From assembly GCA_910575265.1 (NCBI GenBank), contig CAJTEA010000012.1:22066-86065 (forward strand): a stretch of DNA of 64,000 bases, in the 5' to 3' direction. The notes below the pieces were generated by a model. The model had not been told where the DNA came from. It ran no database searches and saw only the letters and a list, made by a program, of their open reading frames with translations. Positions 1 through 8,040 of the stretch are shown in pieces. Numbering within the stretch: position 1 is the stretch's first letter; every line of letters begins with the position of its first letter. The DNA comes from Oscillospiraceae bacterium. Its GTDB lineage: Bacteria; Bacillota; Clostridia; Oscillospirales; Oscillospiraceae. Position numbers and translations under genes: made by a program.

Positions 1-462
1 GATCGTGAAACTGGGGCCGGGTGCGTCCTTCCGGCTGGAAAATACACCTATTCACGGGTGGTACGGGCTTATGGCCGCGCCTGGGGAATTGATGTGGTAA
101 TGCTGGAATTCGCCAGTTCCGTCAGATCACGAAAAACAAGCCCAACTTTACCAACGATGATTTTCCGTGCGGGATGCCCTATCTGGCGTCTCAGCGAATC
201 GGAAAGCATTGGCGTACCAGGTGCCAGAACTGGAATATGGTTCTCAGCCAGTTGGAGGTCATGTTCGCCGACCGGGCCGTTGGCTGACCCCTTCCCTTAG
301 CGTATCCCGGCAACCGGGACCTTTGGTTAGGAAGGGCTTCAGTTCCCAGTCTACCCTGCCATAAGAATATATAAATGATATCATCTTTTGAAGGCATTTG
401 AGATTTGTGCGGAAGTTCTGCCCCAAAGCATGTCTTATACAACTTGCCAATCAACTCAGAGC
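1..462. other. unassigned left-edge segment
   Basis: No intact gene can be assigned here. A plus-strand frame is open from the left edge to a stop at 98-100. A different plus frame is open from about 93 to a stop at 285-287 and reads like real protein (it contains TKNKPNFTNDDFPCGMPYL), but I do not recognise the family. A short perfect hairpin (TCCCGG, loop CAA, CCGGGA) lies near 304-318. The segment is joined directly to a truncated GH3 gene, so it is probably another remnant. Confidence 0.25.
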
Positions 463-1200
463 CAGGTGGACTTACTGGAGGCCGTCGCCGCCGTCAATCC
501 CAACGTGGTGGCTGTGATGTCCGCCGGGTCCTCCGTAGAAATGCCCTGGCTGGACAAGTGCAAGGCGGTAATCCACGGCTACCTTTGCGGCCAGGCTGGG
601 GCAGGCGCCATGCTCCAGGCCCTGCTGGGGGAGATCAACCCCTCCGGCAAGCTGGCGGAGAGCTATCCGCTGAAATATGAGAACGTTTCCTCCGCCCCCT
701 ATTTCCCCGCCAAGCAGCGCACCGCCGAGTACCGGGAGGGCCTCTATGTGGGCTACCGTTACTATGAGACCGCCAATGTCCCTGTTTTATTCCCATTTGG
801 CTTTGGCCTGAGCTACACCACCTTCCAATACAGTGACCTGAAGGTCACCGACAGGGAGACCAGCTTCACGCTCAAGAACACCGGCAGCGTGGACGGCGCG
901 GAGGTAGCTCAGCTGTACATCGGCAAGCTGTCCGGCAACGTGTCTGTGGCCGGAACAAACGCCCCGAATCCCTACGACAAAAAGATTCTGGCCGACTACT
1001 ACACCGGAAATATCCAAACTGTCCCCGACGTGGAATTCGAAAACCTGCTGGGTCACCCCATCCCGGACGGCAGCTGGAGCGGAACCCTCACCATAAACGA
1101 CGCCCTGTGCCAGATGTACTACGCCAAAGGCGGCCAACTCTCCCAACTACCGGCTGGAGTACTCGGGCACAATCAAAGTCCAGTGTTACGCTCCCGCTGA
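463..1200 (+). pseudogene. GH3 beta-glucosidase remnant (C-terminal part, internally deleted)
   Basis: This frame carries the GH3 C-terminal alpha/beta sandwich (NPNVVAVMSAGSSVEMPW, INPSGKLAESYP) followed by the start of the fibronectin III-like domain (PFGFGLSYTTFQYSDL). The N-terminal barrel with the catalytic nucleophile is absent: the upstream sequence from 388 is unrelated. Near position 945 the frame jumps from GKLSGNV straight to SVAGTNAPNPYDKK, skipping the rest of the FnIII-like domain that normally lies between these motifs. The last 20 or so residues after MYYAKG also do not fit the family. It cannot encode an active glycosidase. Family assignment is firm; the exact junctions are inferred. 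Confidence 0.8.
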
Positions 1201-1419
1201 CCAGTCTCAAATATTTCAGCAGTATTTTGCAGTTGTAGTAAAATGGGCGGTCCCGCTCCGTTGAGCACCAGCGCCTTTACCGGTGCAGAGGCGGTGCCCG
1301 CTTTTGTCTCAGCGCTCACATGAATCTCATGCTCGCCGAAAGTGACCCTGATTCTGACGCCCTCCGCATCCATTACGGAGGCCACCGAAATCGCCGAAGC
1401 CAGTTCCTCCGCGGCCAGG
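1201..1419 (-). other. unrecognised minus-strand reading frame, probable fragment
   Basis: The minus strand is open across this interval and reads like protein (VRIRVTFGEHEIHVSAETKA) between two plus-strand gene remnants. I do not recognise the family. No ribosome binding site or plausible start precedes it, and its upstream end runs into the XRE fragment at about 1420. A gene piece brought in by rearrangement is the simplest reading. Confidence 0.2.
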
Positions 1420-1635
1420 ATCAGCCTGACCGCGCTGGTCAACATCGCCAATGTTCTGGGGGTCTCGGTAGACAGCCTGATCTACGACAGTGTCGTCCAC
1501 GCCAGGCCGCAGCTTGAGCGGGAGATACAGCAGATCGTGGATTCCCGCGACGATTATGAGCTTCGGGTGGTCAAAGAGGTCACCCATTCGGTAGTGGACG
1601 CTCTGCGGGCAACCAATAAATCGCGTCAGGATTAG
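1420..1635 (+). pseudogene. XRE-family regulator remnant (C-terminal half)
   Basis: From about residue ISLTALVNIANVLGVSVDSL onward this frame matches the last helix of an XRE helix-turn-helix domain and the short acidic tail typical of small Clostridia XRE regulators (EREIQQIVDSRDDYELRVV), ending at a TAG at 1633-1635. The first helices of the DNA-binding domain and any start codon are missing; the sequence before 1420 in the same frame is unrelated. A DNA-binding domain without its recognition region is unlikely to work. Confidence 0.6.
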
Positions 1636-1682
1636 TCCATACACAAATACAAAATTCAGCAACCCCATATCTTAAAAATATG

Positions 1683-1718
1683 AAAAACAGCATTACACAA
1701 ACGTGCAACGCTGTTTTG
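1683..1718. terminator. bidirectional terminator after the amylase gene
   Basis: AAAACAGC and GCTGTTTT pair around an 18-nt loop. Read on the minus strand the stem is followed by a T-rich tract, so it fits a rho-independent terminator for the amylase gene, which ends at 1721. Confidence 0.6.
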
Positions 1719-1720
1719 CT

Positions 1721-3187
1721 TTAAATATTTAGATAAAGATATTCCAGGGCCGATTCTGTCAGCCAGACTGAAACCGAGCCGCCCTGAACCGAAAATGTGC
1801 CCCAGCCGTCCCCGTCGATCACCGCAGTCCCTGTGACATGGCCCAGAGCATCCAACATGGTCTGGCCCGCCAGCCGCTGGCCCACATACATCCGCTTGCT
1901 GCCGCCAGCGCCGTCCGTCAGGAGGACCGCCGCTCCGGAGTCCGGACGTTCCCCGACCCCTTCCCGGGTAAAGCCCACCAGGGAACTGTCGTCAAAAAAC
2001 AGGTGCTCCGGGCCGTAGGCATAGCGCTCCCGTATTTTGATCAGCCTGTCCAGTTGGGGGACCGGAGGGACGCCGTCATGGGGAATCCCGTAATAGTCCC
2101 CATAAAACACGCAAGGGGTTCCCTGGTCCCGGAGCAAAATCAAAGCATAGGCGATGGGCTTGAACCATGCCGGGATGAAGGAGCACAGCGCCTGGCCCGG
2201 CTGGGTGTCGTGATTGTCCACGAAGGTGACGGAGCGGGCCGGGTCCGCCGCTGTCAGGGTATTCTCGAACAGCCGGGACAAATCAAAATTTCCGTTTGAG
2301 GTGGCCGCCTCCAAAAAACGGAAGTGCAGCGGCACGTCAAACAGGGAGAGCGCCCGCCCGGTGGCCTCCAGATAGTGGGTCAGCTTTCCCACCTCATGTG
2401 ACCAGTATTCCCCTACCACATAGAGGTCCTTTTTCTGTTCCCGCATAGCCGCCAACCAATCCCGGCAGAAGGCAAAGCTGATATGCTTCACTGCGTCCAT
2501 GCGGAAACCGTCCATATGTACCGTCTCCTGATACCATTTGCCCCAGTTTCGGGTCTCCTGGATCACCTCCGGGTTGTCGGTATCCAGGTCCACCCCCATC
2601 AGATAGTCATAGTTGCCCTTTTCCGAGTCGGTCTCCCGATTCCAGGACTTTCCCGCAAACCGAAAAATTCCGTTTTGTTTGGCCGCCGCATCCCAGTCTG
2701 TTCCACTAAAGTGGGAAGCGTTCCACTGAAAATCAGAATAAGCCCCCGCCCGGCCGGGAAAAATGAACTTGGTCCACGCCGTGATCTGGCGCTGCCCGCT
2801 GATGTCCTGGCCCCGGTCCCTGTCCAGTCCCTCAATGACCGACACCTGTTCCGTGTCGTCGGCCCCCATGCGGTGGTTGAGCACCACGTCGCACAGCACC
2901 TGGATTCCCTCCCGCCGCAGGGTTTTCACCGCGGCGAGATAGTCCTCTTTTTTTCCGTATTTTGTGGCCGTGCCGCCCTTCTGGTCAAACTCCCCCAGGT
3001 CGTACATATCGTATACGTCATAGCCAACGCTGGCCCTTCCGGCGGCGCCCTTGTAAGCTGGGGGCAGCCAGACCATATTGATCCCGATTTTCCGAAGCTC
3101 AGCGGCTTGCGCCGCGGCACGTTTCCAGTGCAGCCCGTTCTCCGGCAGATACCACTCGAAGAACTGCATCATTGTTTGGTTTGTCAT
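1721..3187 (-). CDS. cytoplasmic alpha-amylase (GH13 subfamily 5 type)
   Basis: Endo-hydrolase of alpha-1,4-glucans such as glycogen or imported maltodextrins. The 488-residue product starts MTNQTMMQFFEWYLP, the N-terminus typical of intracellular liquefying amylases, and has no signal peptide. GH13 motifs are present: DVVLNH (region I), GFRMDAVKH with the nucleophile Asp (region II), VVGEYW with the acid/base Glu (region III) and FVDNHDTQ (region IV). The frame extends upstream to 3271, but the ATG at 3187 fits the family and is preceded by GGGAGGA with a longish 14-nt gap. A strong promoter lies at 3234-3262. It is an intact gene with a complete transcription unit among remnants. Confidence 0.93.
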   Translation of the reverse strand: MTNQTMMQFFEWYLPENGLHWKRAAAQAAELRKIGINMVWLPPAYKGAAGRASVGYDVYDMYDLGEFDQKGGTATKYGKKEDYLAAVKTLRREGIQVLCDVVLNHRMGADDTEQVSVIEGLDRDRGQDISGQRQITAWTKFIFPGRAGAYSDFQWNASHFSGTDWDAAAKQNGIFRFAGKSWNRETDSEKGNYDYLMGVDLDTDNPEVIQETRNWGKWYQETVHMDGFRMDAVKHISFAFCRDWLAAMREQKKDLYVVGEYWSHEVGKLTHYLEATGRALSLFDVPLHFRFLEAATSNGNFDLSRLFENTLTAADPARSVTFVDNHDTQPGQALCSFIPAWFKPIAYALILLRDQGTPCVFYGDYYGIPHDGVPPVPQLDRLIKIRERYAYGPEHLFFDDSSLVGFTREGVGERPDSGAAVLLTDGAGGSKRMYVGQRLAGQTMLDALGHVTGTAVIDGDGWGTFSVQGGSVSVWLTESALEYLYLNI

Positions 3188-3233
3188 AGTATGCCATCGT
3201 TCCTCCCGCAAAATTCGACGTTCCAATAAGGAC

Positions 3234-3262
3234 AGTATATGTAAAATCTTCACTCCTGTCAA
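3234..3262 (-). promoter_or_regulatory. sigma-A promoter for the amylase gene
   Basis: On the minus strand TTGACA (3262-3257) and TATACT (3239-3234) are separated by exactly 17 bp, about 47 nt ahead of the amylase ATG. Confidence 0.8.
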
Positions 3263-3270
3263 CCATAGCA

Positions 3271-3303
3271 AAAAGCCGGGAATCTAAAAATCCCCGGCTT
3301 TTT
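3271..3303. terminator. bidirectional rho-independent terminator
   Basis: AAAAGCCGGG pairs with CCCGGCTTTT across a 12-nt loop, with T-runs on both strands. It closes the conjugation-gene remnant on the minus strand and separates it from the amylase promoter. Confidence 0.8.
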
Positions 3304-3317
3304 ATCAAAATATCCAA

Positions 3318-4215
3318 CTATACCCTATGTCCTGTCTGCAATTTCTTTACTTCATCTAAAGGAAGACCCGCAATCTCGGCGATTTCTTCTAACGGCAAGT
3401 TCCAGGCGTCGCTGTTCTCCATGTTCAGGAGGTCGAGGAAGGGGTTCACCCCCCAGATGGAGGCCACAGGCTCATCCGGCGATCCAAAGACAGCCCGGTT
3501 TCCCGGACGGATGGAGTTGATGAACATGCCATAGAAGTACCAGGCCGACAGCAGAATTGCCTTGCGGCCCTGCTGCCGAAGCCGCCCGCCCAAACACTGG
3601 AGTGTGAAGGTCTTGCCCGCTCCGGAGGAGCCGCCGATCCAGCTGTTGCTTGTAGTCGTCATAGGGGTCCAGGAACACCGGAGAGCGGTTGTAGAGGTCC
3701 AGCCCCAGGAATATCCCGTTCCGGTCGCTGAGCTCGTAGGAGGCAAAGGGGAAAGCCGCCGCTACCCCGCTTGTCAGGGCGTTGCGCCGGGATTTCCGTT
3801 CCACATACGGGTCCAGGACCAGCAGAGGGAGCATGGAGAGAAACGCCTGCTCGTTTTTGTAGTCGCACCGCCGGGGCAATCATGTTGATGGAGACGCACA
3901 GCTTTTCTACCGCCGTCACCCGCTGCTCCAGGGTCTCCGCATCCTCCGCTGTGACCTCGATGAGGGTGTGCATATAGTAGAAATCCTCTCCTTACCTGTT
4001 CATGGCGTCCACTACGATGTAGTCCCGGCTTTGGTGTCGATGGTGGTGGGAGAGAGAATGTCCAGAACGGTGGTGAACCCGGCCTCCAGCTCGGTGAGGC
4101 CCGGCTTTTCCTCACCCATAATCAGGCGTTTCAGGGAAAAGGGCTGGTCATTTTTCTTTTTACAGCCTGTAACTTTTTCTTTTGCTTCACTGGCGCTTTT
4201 TTGTTTTCTTCTGCA
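3318..4215 (-). pseudogene. VirB4/TraE-like conjugation ATPase remnant, multiply frameshifted
   Basis: Reading the minus strand across three frames recovers one protein: QPFSLKRLIMGEEKPGLTEL near 4130, then YYMHTLIEVTAEDAETLEQR (about 3975), then RCDYKNEQAFLSMLPLLVLD (about 3880), then WIGGSSGAGKTFTLQCLGG with a Walker A loop (about 3638-3590). This is the layout of the VirB4-type ATPase that powers type IV secretion in integrative conjugative elements of Clostridia. At least three frame changes and an in-frame stop break it. The C-terminal motor part is cut short after Walker A; the last residues (EIAEIAGLPLDEVKKLQ) may come from another gene. Confidence 0.65.
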
Positions 4216-4293
4216 TTGTATCGCTCCTTACTTGAAATCCTATCAAAAAACGAGTATAATATCAGTGAAAAGAGATTGTAGGAGGTGGGTAAA

Positions 4294-4617
4294 ATGGTCT
4301 ATACTTTGGATGAAATCGCACGGCGTATCCGGCCCGTCGCGGAAAAATACCATCTTCGCGCGGTATATATCTTTGGTTCCTATGCCCGAGGAGAGGCCCA
4401 GGAAGACAGTGACGTGGATCTGCTAATAGATGACACAGATTCCGGTCTTCGTGGGTTTGCTTATGGCGGCCTCTACGGTGACTTAAGAGATGCGTTGGAA
4501 AAAGATATTGATATGGTGCCCGTGAGCGGCTTAGACCTGCCCGCTCAGCGTAAGAGCGATGCTGATTTCAGAGAGGCCGTTCAAAAGGAAAGGCGGGAAA
4601 TCTATGCTGTTGCGTGA
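4294..4617 (+). CDS. mntA: MntA-type minimal nucleotidyltransferase (antitoxin of a HEPN/MNT pair)
   Basis: The 107-residue protein carries the minimal nucleotidyltransferase signature FGSYARGEAQEDSDVDLLID, i.e. GS-x10-DxD with both metal-binding aspartates. Members paired with HEPN proteins neutralise the toxin by adding AMP to it. The ATG at 4294 is chosen because GGAGG sits 8 nt upstream; a GTG at 4285 is in frame but lies inside the ribosome binding site. Its 3' end overlaps the start of the HEPN reading frame by 14 nt, the usual coupled arrangement. The partner here is frameshifted, so this may be an orphan antitoxin. Confidence 0.8.
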   Translation: MVYTLDEIARRIRPVAEKYHLRAVYIFGSYARGEAQEDSDVDLLIDDTDSGLRGFAYGGLYGDLRDALEKDIDMVPVSGLDLPAQRKSDADFREAVQKERREIYAVA

Positions 4618-4970
4618 TCTCCAGCGACTTAAACGGATTAAGCAATATTGTGAAGATATTCAAAGCTCTATTTGTCGCTATGTCTCATCCCTTGAGGATT
4701 TTCTGTCTGATTCCCATTATCAGCACGCTGTTGCCCTTCTGTATTTTGCAGATAGGTGAATTAGCCGTCAGTCTCACACAGGAATACCGCGACAGCACCA
4801 AAAATCGCATACAGTGGAAACAAATCAGAGAGACGCGGAATATCGTTGTTCATAATTATGGCAATGTCAATCTGAAAATTGTTTGGGCTGTAGCCACATA
4901 CGATATCCCCGAGTTGAGGCGATTTTGTGATGAACAGCTTGCCTCTGAGGAGCAAGCCAATGAGCTGTAG
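4604..4970 (+). pseudogene. hepT: HEPN (HepT-like) toxin, single-base frameshift
   Basis: The frame starting MLLRDLQRLKRIKQYCEDI runs to SDSHYQHAVA and then goes off. Skipping one C in the CCC at 4734-4736 restores FCILQIGELAVSLTQEYR and continues to a stop at 4968-4970. The restored product of about 121 residues has the HEPN RNase motif R-x4-H (RNIVVH) and the length of HepT toxins. The overlap with the upstream nucleotidyltransferase matches known HEPN/MNT operons. As written, the catalytic motif is out of frame, so the toxin is inactive unless the extra base is a sequencing error. Confidence 0.7.
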
Positions 4971-4985
4971 CCTGTGGGCTGCGGC

Positions 4986-5373
4986 TCATTCTTCATAAAT
5001 CCCATGAATGGCAGTAGTCATGTCAAAGACACCCTCGGGCAGCTTGACCCGCTGGCTGGCGCGCTTGTTTATGATCTCATACAGCAGCTTCAGAATGAAG
5101 TCGTCGGAGAACGGGGCTCCAGCACCTCCAGCTCACACAGGTCCAGGTAGCGCCGGGCGGTATCCGCTTCCTCGTTCAGACGCTGTGCCCCTTGGACTTC
5201 ACGTTGGCCTCGTACTGAAAAATAAGAAAGAAGCGGTGCCGGATAGCGTCGCTGGCCACCCCCTCGCCGATTTGAGTGATGTTGTCCTCAATCATCTCCC
5301 GGCAGCACTCGTTGTCCTCCGCCTCCGCGTACTCCCGCATCCGATCCACATAGGCGGCGGTGCCGGCGGGGAG
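4986..5373 (-). pseudogene. remnant of an unidentified, probably conjugation-linked gene
   Basis: On the minus strand one frame reads YVDRMREYAEAEDNECCREM and RHRFFLIFQYEANVKSKG. A shifted frame continues with LNEEADTARRYLDLCELEVL and then DDFILKLLYEIINKRASQRV, ending GIYEE and a TGA at 4986-4988. Together they look like one protein C-terminus with two frame changes. I do not know the family for certain; lying between VirB4-type fragments suggests it came from the same conjugative element. Confidence 0.4.
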
Positions 5374-5508
5374 AGCGCGGGCCGTCTCCAGGCCGTCGGC
5401 GGGGACGCCGAAGGCGATGTACTTGGAGCGGACAATGCCGTTGTCGCTCCGGGCGATCTGCCGTTTCAGCATATCCACATATTCCCCCCGGATACTGTCA
5501 ACGCCGTC
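5374..5508 (-). pseudogene. second VirB4-type ATPase fragment (CD1110-like), fused in frame to a transposase piece
   Basis: About 45 residues (VDSIRGEYVDMLKRQIARSD, then NGIVRSKYIAFGVPAD) resemble the N-terminal half of the CD1110-type VirB4 ATPases of Clostridia conjugative elements, where a very similar stretch precedes the first regulatory region. The piece is joined without a frame break to an IS1182-like transposase fragment upstream and to an unrelated protein piece downstream. The resemblance is from memory of the family and was not aligned. Confidence 0.5.
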
Positions 5509-6108
5509 GTGGGCCGGCTGGGGCCGGACAAAGAACTCGATCCCCAGCTTCTCCAATTCCCGGTGGGCCAGAGGAAAATCGTAGGCCGAGTCCGCAGCGG
5601 CAGCCCGCGGTGGAATTACCCTTTGATGGACAACTTCCACCTGTTCCAGATAGGGCACCATATCATGGGCATCCCCCGGCGTCACGGTCAAGCCGATGAT
5701 AATCCCATGATCGCTGTCCAGGGTCTGGTGGGAAAGGCAGTATTGGCCCCGCGGCTTCCCTGGCCGTTTCATATGCCCGGCCTCCGGGTCTGTCCGGCTG
5801 ACCCGTTTCTTCGTTCGCCGGTTGTCTTTTTTGATCTGCCGGGTACGCTTCTTCCGCCGCCGCAGCTGGCTGATTGCACTGCGGTCCGGCATCCGTTCAT
5901 CCAGGTCAATACCTAGATACCAACGAAGTGCGTTGCTGTCCGCACACCTTTCCTCGATTTGACGCTCCGATGGGATGCCGTAGAGAAAGCCCACCAGCAG
6001 ATATTTTACTATTACCACTGGGTCTATAGGCGGGCGCCCATATCTCCAGCTGTATAGATGGGAGGTCTCCTCATACACAAACGATAAATCCAGTCGCAGC
6101 TGCGGTCA
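5509..6108 (-). mobile_element. IS1182-family transposase remnant, internally deleted
   Basis: The frame holds the IS1182/IS5-like N-terminal domain (YGRPPIDPVVIVKYLLVGFL, PSERQIEERCADSNALRWYL) followed, after SAISQLRRRK, directly by the later catalytic part (QTLDSDHGIIIGLTVTPGDA, AAADSAYDF). The segment that normally carries the first catalytic aspartate is missing. The coding match begins near 6108 without a start codon, and the C-terminus is replaced by a VirB4 fragment at about 5508. No terminal inverted repeats were seen. The element is inactive. Confidence 0.7.
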
Positions 6109-6144
6109 GGGCTTCCCGTTAGAGGGAGAGGGCTTTTTTTGAAC

Positions 6145-6428
6145 TCACTGTGTTCCCTCCGTATTTGCGATAGATTGATAGATCGTGTCAAAACCGTGTT
6201 GGAGAAATTCGTTTGGGGACAAGCCCATTGTCTTTTGGATGTAGTCCTTTTTATTCGCTGTCAAAAGAATCAGTCCCGATAGCATCCCCCAACATGAAAA
6301 TGATGTTGAGTTGCCTTGCTATATCCAGCCGCCTTTGCTATGTCATCCATAGACGTTGACGAAATACCTCTTTCAGCAAATAATTGAGAGGCTACAGATG
6401 CAATGTTTTCCCGATGTACACTTCTTGG
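6145..6428 (-). pseudogene. TetR-family regulator remnant
   Basis: RSVHRENIASVASQLFAERG and TSMDDIAKAAGYSKAT (6428-6306) form a TetR N-terminal helix-turn-helix. After a break and frame change, a second frame reads LLTANKKDYIQKTMGLSPNE and ends at a TGA at 6145-6147, which looks like the end of a TetR ligand-binding domain. Most of the ligand domain is deleted. The upstream end is fused in frame to an IS110 fragment. Confidence 0.6.
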
Positions 6429-6518
6429 CTCCTTTAGTGCCAAGGCGATGGGCCGCCAGTACATCCCTGTATGTTCCATGACGATGCGAATGTCCCCGCC
6501 GCCGCCCACCACCGATTC
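6429..6518 (-). mobile_element. IS110-family transposase fragment
   Basis: About 30 residues (DIRIVMEHTGMYWRPIALAL) match the N-terminal DEDD nuclease domain of IS110 transposases, including the Glu of the MEHTG motif. The frame extends upstream to 6689 with no further recognisable similarity, and downstream it runs into the TetR fragment. Only a scrap of the element remains. Confidence 0.6.
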
Positions 6519-6740
6519 AGCTTGCTGTGTGACACGAATGCACGGAGTGTTTCCGTTCTTCAACCTGCGCAAATCGAACGCCGCAATGGGAGGGCCGGCT
6601 GACAGTTTGCCAAAACGAGCGTGACAGCTCAGGCAGGGCATTGTCAGTCCGGTTCCCTCCCATTGTAGCTTGGGTGTGGGCCGCCGCATAGGGCGGTCAT
6701 CTTCCCCCTCCTGGGGGGTGTCACCTCCTTTTGGACGTAA

Positions 6741-6768
6741 AAAAGCACGATCCTACAATCGTGCTTTT
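6741..6768. terminator. perfect 11-bp hairpin, probable terminator
   Basis: AAAAGCACGAT and ATCGTGCTTTT pair perfectly around CCTACA. The A- and T-rich flanks allow termination in either direction. Confidence 0.6.
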
Positions 6769-6854
6769 CAGGAGTATTGATTTTTGTCACAAGGTCTTTC
6801 TTTTTTGTAACTGCTCAACTTTTTTGGGGCAGTATAAGGTTCTTTATCAGTACA

Positions 6855-6891
6855 TTTCCAAAGCGGGACGTCTTCATACGCTTATTGGAAA
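6855..6891. terminator. inverted repeat downstream of the glycerate kinase operon
   Basis: TTTCCAAAGCG pairs with CGCTTATTGGAAA with one unpaired base. It sits 31 nt after the last gene of the operon but lacks a clear T-run, so its role as terminator is uncertain. The remaining bases between 6769 and 6921 show nothing else. Confidence 0.3.
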
Positions 6892-6921
6892 TTGTCGCGT
6901 TACGCCTATGCGGAATCAGCA

Positions 6922-8040
6922 CTAAGAGCGTGGAGCCAGCGCCTGGATCAACCGCAGAATATCCTCCAGGGTACGGCGGTAATACACCGCGGGAGATTCC
7001 GGATATGAACGGAAATCAACTGCCGGCCGGTCTGTGCCGAAGATAGCGGTTACGCCAAGCTTGTAGGCCTCCTCCGCGCCAGAGCCGATACCTCCCACAA
7101 TGGCGATCAAGGGAATACCGTGGATCCGTCTGGCAATACCGGAGATGACCTTTCCGTGAACGCTCTGGGAGTCAATGCGTCCCTCGCCGGTTATGGCCAG
7201 GTCCGCCCCCCGCAAACGGCGGTCAAAATCCACCACATCCAGCACCGCCTCAATGCCCGGCTTTAGCTCCGCCCCTAAAAACGCGACGCAGCCCGCACCC
7301 ATGCCTCCGGCGGCGCCTGCCCCCGGCATATCGCTCAAGCTGTGCCGGAACCGGCTGTCCAAATGATGCAGCCCAGCGTCCAGCCGCTCCGCCATAGCCC
7401 GATCCGCCCCCTTCTGAGGGCCGAAGACATGCGCCGCCCCTCTTGGGCCGCAGAGCGGGTTATCCACATCGCACATTACGGTGATTCGGACGCCCTCCAG
7501 CAGCCGCTTAGTTTGTGTGCCGTCGATACAGGCGATTTGGCGCAGAGTTTCGCCGGTGGGGACAAACGCTTCCCCATTTTCGCGGAGGAATCTGGTCCCC
7601 AGCGCGGCGGCGCAGCCGCAGCCGCCATCGTTGGTGCAACTGCCGCCCAGACCCAGGAGAATTTCCCTGCAGCCGTTTATAACAGCGTGACGGATCAGCT
7701 CTCCCACCCCATAGGTGGTGGTTTTTTCCGGATTCAGCCGTCCCTCTGCCAGATTCAGGCCGGCGGCGGCAGCCATTTCAAGGATTGCCGTTTCCCCGCT
7801 GCGCCCGTAGACAGCCCGGACAGCCTCTCCATAGGGACCGGAGACGGAAACGGTAACCGGAACGGCCCCTATAGCCTCTATGAAGCAGGCCACCGTTCCT
7901 TCTCCCCCATCCGCCACCGGAATAGCTTCCACCTGGCAATCAGGAAAGAAGCGGCGAATGGACTCGCGGGCAATGCCGCAGATCTCCAGGCTGGACAGCG
8001 TACCCTTAAAGGAATCAGAAATAACGACACATTTTTTCAT
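6922..8040 (-). CDS. glxK: glycerate kinase (GarK/GlxK family)
   Basis: Phosphorylates D-glycerate with ATP, giving 2-phosphoglycerate in this family, which enters lower glycolysis. The 372-residue product begins VVISDSFKGTLSS and has the conserved PVADGGEGT, GLGGSCTNDGGCGCAAALG and ITGEGRIDSQS motifs; length is normal. Its ATG overlaps the stop of the preceding dehydrogenase gene by 4 nt (ATGA), so the two are translationally coupled. It is the last gene of the TRAP/hydratase/lyase operon, which suggests that at least part of the carbon leaves as glycerate. Family call is firm; the role in this pathway is inferred. Confidence 0.93.
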   Translation of the reverse strand: MKKCVVISDSFKGTLSSLEICGIARESIRRFFPDCQVEAIPVADGGEGTVACFIEAIGAVPVTVSVSGPYGEAVRAVYGRSGETAILEMAAAAGLNLAEGRLNPEKTTTYGVGELIRHAVINGCREILLGLGGSCTNDGGCGCAAALGTRFLRENGEAFVPTGETLRQIACIDGTQTKRLLEGVRITVMCDVDNPLCGPRGAAHVFGPQKGADRAMAERLDAGLHHLDSRFRHSLSDMPGAGAAGGMGAGCVAFLGAELKPGIEAVLDVVDFDRRLRGADLAITGEGRIDSQSVHGKVISGIARRIHGIPLIAIVGGIGSGAEEAYKLGVTAIFGTDRPAVDFRSYPESPAVYYRRTLEDILRLIQALAPRS

